Assembly (NCBI GenBank): GCA_963585895.1
Contig: OY757947.1
Coordinates: 36,088,883 to 36,152,882, forward strand
Reading direction: 5' to 3'
Length of the DNA stretch: 64,000 nt
From: Sepioteuthis lessoniana
Taxonomy: Eukaryota > Mollusca > Cephalopoda > Myopsida > Loliginidae
The position numbers and the translations under genes were made by a program. The notes beneath the pieces were generated by a model. The model worked only from the letters and a program-made list of their open reading frames with translations. It was not told the DNA's origin and did not search any database. Of the stretch, positions 49,810 to 59,411 are shown one piece after another (within the stretch, counting starts at the first letter, position 1; every line of letters starts with the position of its first letter).

Positions 49810-50640
49810 GTAAGGTTTGGTAATACCCCTCCCGCCAATAAGTGGCTTACGTACGACACATCAAATATTTGATGATATTCGTTCGGTATCTTACAATGAT
49901 CTGATTGGCTGGGGCATTAGAATATGTAATTGCAGACTGCTCCACTGCCCGCCTCTTTTCAATCGCATTCAAGCTGTTTGCTTGCCTTTATGCTTGCGTG
50001 TACTGCCCGGCAGCCTGCCCCTTCTACAATCTCATTGGCGCATTGTCTACCTCTCACGAACCTCATTCGTTCAGTCGACCTGCTACTGTTGTCACTCATA
50101 CTACTCAGCCTCTTTTTTTTCTCTTTCTCTCTTTCTTTCACTTAGCCCGCTTGCCCACCCCTTCTACAATCTCATTGGTGCATTGTCTACCTCTCACGAA
50201 CCTCATTCGTTCAGTCGACCTGCTACTGTTGTCACTCATACTACTCAGCCTCTTTTTTTCTCTTTCTCTCTTTCTTTCACTCAGCCCGCTTGCCGGCCCC
50301 TTCTACAATCTCACTGGTGCATTGTCTACCTCTCACGAACCTCATTCGTTCAGTCGGCCTGCTACTGTTGTCACTCATACTACTCAGCCTCTTTTTTTCT
50401 CTTTCTCTCTTTCTTTCACTCAGCCCGCTTGCCCGCCCCTTCTACAATCTCACTGGTGCATTGTCTACCTCTCACGAACCTCATTCGTTCAGTCGGCCTG
50501 CTACTGTTGTCACTCATACTACTCAGCCTCTTTTTTTCTCTTTCTCTATTTCTTTCACTCAGCCCGGTGGTCCGCCTCCAAACGTTCTTACTAGCACTCT
50601 ATGATTCCTTTTATTCTCAGTGAGTATGAAGTGAAGCAGA
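49810..50640. repeat. Repeat D copy, inverted, with amplified core
   Basis: The reverse of 14,530-15,000: CACTTATTGGC-type words, GGGGCATTAGAATATGTAATT, then the CT-rich core. The CACGAACCTCATTCGT near-palindrome recurs in each core unit. Confidence 0.75.
50015..50570. repeat. ~139-bp tandem repeat, 4 units
   Basis: The word CTTCTACAATCTCA starts at 50,021, 50,161, 50,300 and 50,439, so periods are 140, 139 and 139. The other two repeat D copies have one unit. Since 139 is not a multiple of 3, the same peptide appears in turn in all three frames, giving several long overlapping ORFs (49,817-50,623 and others). These are repeat artefacts. Confidence 0.92.
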
Positions 50641-51274
50641 CAGTTATCCTTCTACTGCGATGCCATATCTAAACAAAACTTAGTGAATAAAAAGAGAAAG
50701 AAAGAAGTTAAGCAGCTTTAAGCCTGCTCTATAATTAGATTAACGACCAACTAATCCAAAACGGCTCTCTGAGGCCCGTGTGGCATAATTATGCAAAGCT
50801 CATGAAATAAAGAGTCTCTAAAGAAAAATAATCACTTAGGCAACAATATTTACTCGAAAAAAATGGGACCAGTGTGTCATATCTCTAAGGAAAGCTTAGT
50901 GAAGAAAACGAAAAATGTAAGCAGCGATGATCCTGTTCAATACTTGGATGGGTGAACAATGAAGCAACAGCAGCTACTGTAAGCCCAATTGGCCTATGTA
51001 ATATATGTAAACAAATCTTAATAAATAAAAGAAAAATAAAGGAAAAACTTAAGCAACGATGAACCTTTTCATATTTTATATGGGTGACCACTTAGGCAAC
51101 GGTTGAAATTATGAAAGTATTAGCATATATATCCATGTTTTGATTCAATAAATTTTCTGAGATATCACTGGTGATGATTTTATTTATTTTCTATGTCATT
51201 ATGTGCATTTATCATGATTATGGTTTTTATATTATGAGAAAATTATTTAAGGAAGGTAATTCTTTCTCGTCATA

Positions 51275-51275
<1 letters not shown>

Positions 51276-51310
<35 letters not shown>

Positions 51311-51320
51311 AACACACACC
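51276..51320. repeat. (CT)n(CA)n microsatellite
   Basis: CT units followed directly by CA units, the inverted counterpart of the GA/GT tract at the start of repeat D. Confidence 0.9.
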
Positions 51321-51569
51321 TAAATAATCTACGAAATAATTTCATATTCATGACACTTTGATCATTACTCGTAAATACTTACACTTAATGATTACACATA
51401 TTTTGAACTTTTAAAATAAATTACAAATGATTTCATTTTGAAATGCATAAAATAAGATTTAAATAGTTTAATCTCAAAATATAACGAAAGGAATTAAAGA
51501 ATTAGGATGTAAACGGCTTTTATATATAAATAGATTGGTTACTTTGTCCAACGACATCACTCATCCGGT

Positions 51570-51690
51570 TGGCTGGGATTGTAGAATCTACCGATTGCAG
51601 AAAGGAAAACATCTCCGTAACTAGTGTCCTGGGTGTGACTGTAAACTGCATCTGATGGTGGGGTTCCAATTGTGGATTTCTAGATGGAAT
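51570..51690 (-). repeat. Repeat C copy, inverted
   Basis: Reverse of 14,150-14,300: GGTTGGCTGGGATTGTAGAA, then AAACTGCATCTGATGGTGGG. Confidence 0.65.
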
Positions 51691-52742
51691 GTTTCTTAAA
51701 TTTCACCAAATTTACAAGCACTTTTCTCTACTGCTTGTGTAATTACAAATATAGAACAATGAATTATTATTATAATAATTATTATTATTTGTTTGTAATA
51801 CCTCATTGGGCATCTCACAAAAGTTGACATATTCTTAAAAAAAGACAACAGCAAAATGATATCACAGATTGTTTTCATGGAATGAAAAAAATCAAAAACA
51901 TCCATACAATGTAATTTATTTGCATAAAATGTGGTTTTTGAATAATTTAATTTATTTTTTGCACTATTGATGTTGTTTATATGAAATGATGGAAATATTT
52001 TGAAGAGACATTAATCATGGAATAAAATATATTATTATGTCAAGCATGATTAGATTTTTTGTTTTAGACAAGTCCCTGGTCATACCAAGAGAACATAGGT
52101 CAAGTTTGGCAAAAGGCCAGGGGAATAATATAAAATTGATCTAATTAATTAATCAATAAGCTCTCTGTCTCTTATAATTGTTGTGATGCTTTTATGAAAA
52201 TATAAGGACACCAATTAAGATGAAACAACAGAAATGCCTTTGAAAGAAAGAAGGCAAATAAATATTTTAAACCGTTGACTGTAAAAGGGAGATATTTGCT
52301 CATAAAGTTCAAAGAATGTTTAAGACAAAAAAAAGGGTGTTTTTTTTTTCATCGGGTAAGGGATAAAAATATATCCTATTAGATTAGATTTTGCTGTTAT
52401 ATTATAAGCATCAACTCTGTCAGAGTACAACTGGTTTGAATATTTTGCTTCTCCTAGACTGGTTGCCATACTAAGTGTAAATTATCTCAATACTGGTGTG
52501 CAGATATTTTTAAGAGATATCAAATAGATTATTTTGTCAAACATTGAATTTTTTGTTTTAGACATGCCCCTAGTCATACCAAGAGAACAAAGGTCAAGTC
52601 TGTCAAAAGGCCAAGAGAATAGAACAAAATAAATAATCTAATTAATTAACAACTATACTCTCTCCCATAACTATACATATATATGTGTGTGTGTGCGTGT
52701 GTGGCAGTAATGCTTTTATGAAAATTTAAGCATGAAACAGAA

Positions 52743-52932
52743 TGGGAGAGGGCACTATTCCTTTCCTTGGATTACTCCACTTTACCCTTGATCCGTACCT
52801 TATAATGCTGAGTGTTAAGCAAGGAGGCATCAAGTACCATTTTTTAAGTTTTTGGTATGACTAGACTTGAACACCGATCTTCCGGAACATTAGCAAACAC
52901 TCAACCCACTAAGCCAATTGCTAATTTATCTT
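52743..52932 (-). mobile_element. SINE-A copy, tail-truncated
   Basis: Begins inside the body (GGGAGAGGGCACTATTCC) and keeps the reverse head at the right. It lacks the tail seen in the 2,398 copy, but the DNA to its right matches that copy's right flank. Confidence 0.75.
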
Positions 52933-52974
52933 AGCTAGCTTAACCAAGGCTAGATAGATCCTAGAGCAGTGTCG

Positions 52975-53640
52975 ACAATCGGGGGGTGGGGGTCACAAAT
53001 AAAAGAAAACTGTGTTACAACCTAACTTGAAATCTTTCAACTTTTTTTCACGGATTACCTTGTTGCCAACAATACAGAAGCTGGTGGAATAATACCGCGA
53101 AGGAAAAGCGTATTTTCTCTTTCTGGTAGAGAAAAAAAGTTGAATCCTTGTTGGATGTCCTAATTGGTGATGTCTACCATGAGCAGTATATTTGTCAAAC
53201 TGTAAAAGAGCCAAACCCACTTAAGCTCTTCCCGCCGTATATAGTGACAGGAAGAAAAAGTTCTTGACGTCGTCATGGCCTCGCCCACGTATCTCTACGC
53301 GGCAACAAACATTTTTCTTCACAGTAAGTGTAGTTTTAAATACAGACAAATTTAAATTTAGTTTTTCACGTTAAGCCCATATATTCTAAAGCGTTTGCAA
53401 GAATCAAGAAGAAAACGACTCTGTGTTCAGCATGTATATGTGTTTTATTTTGATGTTTTATTATAATGTAATCGTAAGCATCGAGTCACGAGTTTAATAG
53501 TCACTGCATGCGCTAAACATGTTCCATAACAGATTTAATCTAAAATATTTATTCGCCAAGGGAAATAAGGACAAAATATATTTGCTTTTACTCGCTATCT
53601 CCATTTTATAGTCAGTCAGATGATTAATAATATCAAAGAC
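52975..53640. repeat. Dispersed repeat paired with 2,700-3,340
   Basis: Shares GGTAGAGAAAAAAAGTTGAA, AGTGTAGTTTTAAATACAGA and the CTACGCGGCAACAAAC word with 2,700-3,340. A G-run (GGGGGGTGGGGG near 52,981) is new here. Confidence 0.7.
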
Positions 53641-53896
53641 AAAGAAGTTAGACTCGTATTTCAAGACAATTTATCCCATTAAAATGATACGATATATCTC
53701 GAAATAAATAACAAACAATAGTAAGAAAATTGAATTTCTAATTACTATTATTTTTTTTTTAAAGAAAATGCAAAATATGCGCAATTGGCAAAAATTTTCT
53801 ATTTTAAGTTATATATCCGATAAGTAAAAATCTGTATATACAAGTGATTATTTTCGCAGCAATTAAAACTAGAATACTGACCAGGTAAATAAATAC
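53641..53896. other. Stretch related to the spacer block
   Basis: Shares GAAGTTAGACTCGTA with 41,224 and later words with 13,540-14,000. No gene was seen. Confidence 0.4.
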
Positions 53897-53898
53897 AG

Positions 53899-53971
<73 letters not shown>
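53897..53971. repeat. (TA)n microsatellite
   Basis: About 37 TA units followed by a short GTAT/GT tract. It is the longest TA tract in the window. Confidence 0.95.
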
Positions 53972-53980
<9 letters not shown>

Positions 53981-54227
53981 GTGTGTGTGTGTGGTTAGGC
54001 AGCAATCTGTCATTTAAACATTTATCAGGAAAATTGAAAGGATCTTAATTAAATTATAAAGACAAAATGTGTCTTTATTATTTAATCAAACTTGCATATT
54101 AACCCTTGTAGGTCATTTAATGCCGAAGCTATTCTCCAAGAAGAACACTAGTGGTACTATTTAACCGATAGCTAGGAGGATAAGAGGGTTCATACATTTC
54201 CCAAGGGCATTTGTCTGAAAGTGAACG

Positions 54228-54229
<2 letters not shown>

Positions 54230-54290
<61 letters not shown>
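54230..54290. repeat. (TA)n microsatellite bordering the fold-back
   Basis: About 30 TA units ending exactly where the left arm of the fold-back begins. Confidence 0.95.
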
Positions 54291-54291
<1 letters not shown>

Positions 54292-54520
54292 CACTAATAA
54301 TTCTATTCAATATTAATCATTTATTTGCACACTGTGAAGTGGCGTCAAGTATTGCTATTAACACTAAAACTTCAATTCAATATTATTCCTTTATTTATAC
54401 AAAGTTAAACGTTTTTCTTAGGCAAGGTGACTTGAGCAAAAAGGCCTATAAGTTGTTTAGGCTAGGCCTCTTTTTCTTACTGGTTTTGTTGAAATAATAA
54501 GCCTACTGCAGACTAATTGT

Positions 54521-54575
<55 letters not shown>

Positions 54576-54791
54576 CCACAATTAGTCTGCAGTAGGCTTA
54601 TTGTAAGAAAAAGAGGCTTAGTCTAAACAACCTGTAGGCCTTTTTGCTCAAGCCACCTTGCTTAAGAAAAACTTTTAACTTTGTACAAATAAATGAATAA
54701 TGTTGAAGTATTAGTGTTCATAGCTTACTTGACGCCACTTCACAGTGTGCAAATAAATGATTAATATTAAATAGAACTATTAGTGTTAGAT
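54291..54791. repeat. Long fold-back: ~220-bp inverted arms around a (TA)n loop
   Basis: The left arm (54,291-54,526) and right arm (54,574-54,791) are near-complementary over their full length. For example, AGCCTACTGCAGACTAATTG at the left matches CAATTAGTCTGCAGTAGGCT-type sequence at the right. The loop is (TA)n at about 54,522-54,575. The outer halves of the arms consist of the ~70-bp repeat unit seen elsewhere. The left arm has a ~17-bp extra piece (54,480-54,497). It could be a fold-back element or a snap-back replication product. Confidence 0.9.
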
Positions 54792-54889
54792 AGGAATATT
54801 TAAAACCATTTAACGGTAAATTGAATTACCATGTCTAGAAAATCTGGCCAACACTGCGTGCGACATACGGAACCACTGGACTGTGAAGA

Positions 54890-55115
54890 GACGCCCAAAT
54901 TGTGACTTTTTAGCTACATCATATTGGTCCTCTTTGTGCAAGTCAACCTCTCGGGCCAGTTTTCATTTCATGGATGGAAAGCTGTGAAGAATCGCCTAAA
55001 TTGTGACTTCTTAGTTACATTATATTGGTCCTCTTTGCGCAAAGGAGCCAACTGAGACGCTTTTCATTGAGTGGACAACTTTGGAGAGACGCTTAGAATA
55101 GCTAATTTCCTTTCG
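54890..55115. repeat. ~91-bp duplication
   Basis: AAATTGTGACTT and ATATTGGTCCTCTTTG occur twice, 91 bp apart (units near 54,895 and 54,986). A weak third partial unit follows near 55,083. Confidence 0.8.
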
Positions 55116-55540
55116 TAGGTGTACAGCGGGACACAGCTGCCCAGCATCTGGATTTGAACCCAAATCATTATAAGAAATAGTAAAAATTATTATCAGAGCT
55201 TTTAAATGGTTCCACGATTGTAGAGGACAATGCTGAATATTGCAGAAGGAGGGGGGATCTATCCTTTGTTCTCCGTGAAACAATTGAAGATTTTTTAAAA
55301 GTATTGCATTAGTTACTAAGCCAAATAATACGATAACGATACTGCGAGACTTGCTTCTTATGTTGTCGGACAAAAGCAGACAAATCTCAGTCCTTCCCAA
55401 ACGAAATCTGGTTCCTTCGACGACCATATAAATTGTATGTTTGTCTTATTCATAAATGTTCGTTATATGAGCTCATTTTGAATGTCACTCGTTCTGATTC
55501 GCTTCCAAAAGTTTCTCCCTTCAAGACAGCCATTTGTCAG
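55116..55540. other. Stretch without recognised features
   Basis: A 135-codon minus-strand ORF (55,020-55,427) has no recognised domain and overlaps the 91-bp duplication. It is not called as a gene. The reverse of GGATTTGAACCC near 55,152 is a perfect B-box word without a matching A box. Confidence 0.45.
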
Positions 55541-55793
55541 GTAAAAGTAATGTTGGCGACCGTAATCGAGGGCGATCCGAAGGCTCCCTTTTCAATAGCT
55601 ACTACACCAAGGTGTAAGGGAGGGTGCTACTCTTTTCCTTGGCTTGTTCCTCTTTACCCTTGATCCGTACCTTATAATGCTGAGTGTTAAGCAAGGAGCT
55701 AACAATTACCATTTTTTGAATCTTTGGTATGACTCGACTTGGGATTGAACCCCGGTTTCCCAGTCCATTCTACCCACTCGGCCAATGGGCCGG
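55541..55793 (-). mobile_element. SINE-A copy
   Basis: Tail GTAATGTTGGCGACCGTAAT at the left, body, reverse B box GGGATTGAACCCC at 55,741-55,753, and head CCAATGGGCCGG at the right. One of the least diverged copies. Confidence 0.85.
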
Positions 55794-56557
55794 TTTTGTC
55801 TGGTATGTACATAATAATTGGTACTTATGCATCTATGTTACCGCGAAAAAGCCGAATTTTCACGAGCGTTTCCGAGCCGATAACGGAAAGAATCGGGATA
55901 TACCGAAACGCCAAGCCAATCAAATTTAAGCAAGCAGATGATAAAATAATTCAATCAATTTGTTGAAAAAGTTACGAGAACAGTATTATTCAAGCAATTT
56001 TAAACAACATGAATTTATCGTAGCTAAGAGATAAACTACAATCTGTGTAAAATGTGATACAATTCTGCTAAGAAAAATCTGGTGCTTATGACTTATTGTA
56101 CAGGACTATTTTTAAATAGTATTTTCAAGTTAAATTCAAGCGTTACGATATCTTTTTACCGTCGCCAACAACAACAACAGATGAAGTAGCAACTGCTTTG
56201 AAAATCAGGTTTCTCGAGGTAAAATAAAAAAAAGAGGACGTGATTTTTATACTATTCCCTTTGTAAGTTCCGTATTTTGAGTATTTACCACAAATTATGA
56301 GAATTGAGATACGATAAATAATACTGCACTTATTTAAAAGTTAATTAAACAGTATTAACACATACATATAATGCGCATTCCACGCAAATCAAAAAATTAA
56401 AATGGTATTATTCCCTTGATACAATACGAATTGATCACAAATTCAAAAAGTATATATAATGTCAAAGTATCGAATTAAAATCTCTATTCTCTATGTACAA
56501 TGTACGTGCAAATTTGACAAGATTAAAAACGAAGAATATCGTCCTTCATAATTTTTT
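55794..56557. other. Region 3' of the zinc-finger ORF
   Basis: No repeat family was recognised. A more GC-balanced patch lies at 55,840-55,930 (CGAGCCGATAACGG). No canonical AATAAA signal was found on the minus strand close to the ORF stop. AACAACAACAACAG lies near 56,166. Confidence 0.4.
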
Positions 56558-57262
56558 TTAACCACTATTATTTTTCGTATTCTCTGCCAAACCTGACTGA
56601 CTTGAAGAGCTATCAACTTCATAAGAATATGGCTTCTCTCTTGCGTGCGTTTTCATATGCTTACTCAAACTTGATTTTCGAGAAAAAGAAGAGTCACAAA
56701 CTTCACAGGAATATGGCTTCTGTGTGTGTGTTCGCATATGAGACACCAAACTGGACCTATATGAAAAGAAAGAGCTACATGTTACACAATAATATGGCTT
56801 CTCTCCTGTGTGTGTTCGCATATGAGTTGCTAAAGCAGATTTACGAGAAAATAAAGAGTCACATATTTCACAAGAATATGGATCATCTTTTTTGTGCGTT
56901 TGTTGATGCTTCACCAAAGCTGGTTTATCTGTGAAGGAAGTGCCACACACTTCACAAGGATAATGTCTATCTCTGGAGTGTCTTCTCATATGTACCATCA
57001 AGTTCGATTCACGTGAAAATGAATAGCAACAATATTCACAAGAATATGGCTTATCATCCGAGTGAGTCTTCTTATGATACATCAAATTTGACTTAGATGA
57101 AAACGAAGAGCCACATACTTCACAAAAATGTGGCTTCTCTCGTCGGTGTTTTCGTAAATGCTCCTCCAGGATTAATTTTCGGGAAAATGAAGAACCACAC
57201 AGTTCACATAAAAACGGTTTATCTCCAGTGTTGGTTAGTTTCGTTTTACTTGTCCTCGACAT
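56558..57262 (-). CDS. C2H2 zinc-finger protein, seven intact fingers
   Basis: A probable nuclear DNA-binding protein of 234 residues if the first ATG (57,262) is used; a TTG lies one codon before it. Numbered from that ATG, the seven fingers have the form C-x2-C-x12-H-x3-H. The Cys/His sets are 19/22/35/39, 47/50/63/67, 75/78/91/95, 103/106/119/123, 131/134/147/151, 159/162/175/179 and 186/189/202/206. Linkers are TGEKP-like; the sixth (TQKP) is one residue short. An eighth finger (about 209-225) has lost both Cys and both His. Helix residues (-1 to 6) of fingers 5-7 are RKSALAT, YRSSLVS and RKSSLSK. No effector domain is present. The N-terminal 11 residues are the end of a decayed finger, so this may be the surviving part of a longer gene or a decaying copy. 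Such genes are greatly expanded in octopus-type genomes. Confidence 0.72.
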   Translation of the reverse strand: MSRTSKTKLTNTGDKPFLCELCGSSFSRKLILEEHLRKHRREKPHFCEVCGSSFSSKSNLMYHKKTHSDDKPYSCEYCCYSFSRESNLMVHMRRHSRDRHYPCEVCGTSFTDKPALVKHQQTHKKDDPYSCEICDSLFSRKSALATHMRTHTGEKPYYCVTCSSFFSYRSSLVSHMRTHTQKPYSCEVCDSSFSRKSSLSKHMKTHAREKPYSYEVDSSSSQSGLAENTKNNSG

Positions 57263-57445
57263 CAAGAAAGAAGGAACCAGAGATCTGACAAAAATAAGAT
57301 TTCTCTCCCGTATTTATCAGAAGATACTCCACCAATCTGATTTCTCTCAAAACGAATTCCCTTCTTCAAAAGAATATGCTTTTCTCCAATATGTATTCTC
57401 TAATGTCGCCTCCAATATTACTTCCTTGAAATGCAAGGTTAGCGA
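57263..57445 (-). pseudogene. Decayed C2H2 fingers upstream of the zinc-finger ORF
   Basis: Reading the minus strand in changing frames gives finger remnants in order. First comes EATLENTYWRKAYSFEEGNSF near 57,405-57,345, with Cys changed. Then a stop and a frameshift are followed by INTGEKSYFCQISGSFFL near 57,318-57,265, with the second Cys as Ser. A further +1 shift leads into the ORF. At least three fingers are recognisable. The spacing matches the usual 28-residue period, so this was once one continuous finger array with the ORF. Confidence 0.7.
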
Positions 57446-57982
57446 GTAAATAATCTATTAAAATGCAGGAAATTCTTTCGTTCGGGTTAAAAATCTGTAA
57501 TCAATAGAAAAAAGAAAGGCATCATTTAAAAAAAGGGAGAATAACGAAGAAATACAGTTTATGTAAAGCCGTATATTTCAATATATTCAAATGTATTTAA
57601 TATTCACATGATTAAAATAAAAAGGTTTACTTAGTTGGGGTTTTTTTGTCATAGTAGTGAGTTGTATTTCAGATTAAACTAAATCTGGTAAATAATTTTT
57701 AAAAATCTCGTTTCGATTGGTTTACTTTTTTTTCTGACCGAATAACTTGTCGGATTATATTCTAACAATAATTTGAAAATATTGTTTTGATTGCATATAT
57801 TTTCCCTTTTATCAATTTGCATATTTCTAAGGATTTTACTAAATATTCGAATTATTACCTTCATCTTTATTGTTATTAATTGTTTCAGCCGATGCATCAT
57901 TCCTCTTCAAGCGTTTTAAATCAAACTCGGGAGCCCACACAGAACTTCGAATCAAACCTTTTCTTTAATCCACGGGAAAAGA
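57446..57982. other. Stretch without recognised features
   Basis: AT-rich. No TATA or promoter element was identified for the zinc-finger ORF, and no repeat family was recognised. Confidence 0.4.
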
Positions 57983-58017
57983 TTGTTCTAATTCCGTTAA
58001 ACATAACCAGGTAGAAG

Positions 58018-58715
58018 TGTTAAGCTATTGTAAGTATTCTTTCTTATTTACTTTCAGTTGGGATATAGGCCATCTCAAGTGGGGTTTTAGCATGCTAGAC
58101 CAAAAACCTTCACAAGTGAGTTTGAGTCTCATTGGGTGTAGTTATTCTAATCGTTAAGATATTGTAAGTATTCTTTCTTATTTACTTTTAGTTGGGATAT
58201 AGGGGATCTTGATTGGGGTTATAGTGAGCATGCTAGACTAAAAACCTTCACAAGTGAGTTTGAGTCTCATTGGGTGTAGTTTATTCTAATCGTTAAGATA
58301 TTGTAGGTATTCTTTCTTATTTACTTTTAGTTGGGATATAGGCCATCTCAAGTGGGGTTTTAGCATGCTAGACCAAAAACCTTCACAAGTGAGTTTGAGT
58401 CTCATTGGGTGTAGTTATTCTAATCGTTAAGATATTGTAAGTATTCTTTCTTATTTACTTTTAGTTCGGATATAGGGGATCTTGATTGGGGTTATAGTGA
58501 GCATGCTAGACTAAAAACCTTCACAAGTGAGTTTGAGTCTCATTGGGTGTAGTTTATTCTAATCGTTAAGATATTGTAGGTATTCTTTCTTATTTACTTT
58601 TAGTTGGAATATAGGGGATCTTGATTGGGGTTGTAGTGAGCATGCTAGACCAAAAACCTTCACAAGTGAGTTTGAGTCTCATTGGGTGTAGTTTATTCTA
58701 ATTGTTAAGCTCTTG
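58018..58715. repeat. Higher-order part of the satellite (273-bp dimers)
   Basis: Monomer starts (TAAGTATTC or variant) at 58,031, 58,165, 58,304, 58,438, 58,577 and 58,716 give steps of 134, 139, 134, 139 and 139. Type A carries CCATCTCAAGTGGGG; type B carries GGATCTTGATTGGGG. The order is A-B-A-B-B. These lack the ~25-bp CCATTAACC segment of the 164-bp monomers. Confidence 0.9.
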
Positions 58716-59102
58716 TAAGTACTCTTGGCTATTTACCTGTAGTTGGGATATAGGGTATGTCAAGTAGTGTTAGGATTAGAAACTAGACTAACAAAACTTC
58801 ACAAATAAGTTTGAGTCTCATTGGATGTAGATTGTTCTAATTCCAATTACGATAAACGGGTACAAGGGTTTAGCTACTTTAAGTATTCTTTCTTATTTAC
58901 ATTTAGTTGAGATATAGGGCATGTCAAGTGGGGTAAAGGTTATCAAGCTAGACTAAAACCCCCCACAAGAGAGTTTGAGTCTCATTGGGTGTAGTTTGTT
59001 CTAATTCCATTAACTTTAAACGGATACAAGAGTTTAGCTATTGTAAGTATTCTTTACTTTTTACCTTTAGCTGAATAGAGGGCATCTCCAATGGTGTAAT
59101 GT

Positions 59103-59367
59103 TATCGTCGTAGGAAATAGACACGGCGACACGAGTTCAAATCCTGGACGAGACTGATTGTATTTCACATAGCACTAATACCCTTGGGAAAGGTATGAAT
59201 CCAATTATTCTCCCTCCAGCTATGGGTAAATAGTAGGGTAGACTAGGTTCTTCAGCCTTGGTGAAGCAACTAGTCCAGGAGAAGGAAAACTTAGAATTAA
59301 AACCTGTTAAACTCCGCTTAAAAATTGACCTTGTGTCATATCCTGCCCGAGCGGAGGGGTTGGTAAA
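59103..59367 (+). mobile_element. SINE-B copy inside the satellite
   Basis: Head TGGTGTAATGTTATCGTCG (A box starting near 59,092), B box GAGTTCAAATCC, body CCCTTGGGAAAGGTATG, tail GGGGTTGGTAAATAGG. It is close to the nested copy at 34,193. Confidence 0.85.
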
Positions 59368-59411
59368 TAGGATCTCTAATGGGATTATAGTTAGCAAGCT
59401 AGGCTAACAAA

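Larger units (their letters stand above)
48190..52720. repeat. Inverted giant-repeat and spacer material
   Basis: Reads as the reverse complement of material elsewhere. 48,215-48,260 is the reverse of the GAGACACTTTCTCAATATTT region. 48,420-49,080 matches the reverse of 18,450-21,250. 49,430-49,580 matches the reverse of 15,060-15,200, and 51,180-51,690 the reverse of 14,150-14,560. 51,900-52,450 and again 52,490-52,720 match the reverse of 400-880. No protein gene was seen. Confidence 0.7.

Noticed and set aside
49817..50623. 268-codon plus-strand ORF, with a 229-codon ORF in another frame
   Set aside because: Starts at TTG, spans a 139-bp tandem repeat, and the same peptide appears in all frames. 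No domain was recognised.
55148..55162. Possible tRNA gene (perfect B-box word on the minus strand)
   Set aside because: No A box at the right distance and no cloverleaf could be drawn.
55020..55427. 135-codon minus-strand ORF
   Set aside because: No recognised domain, overlaps a 91-bp duplication, and its start lacks support.
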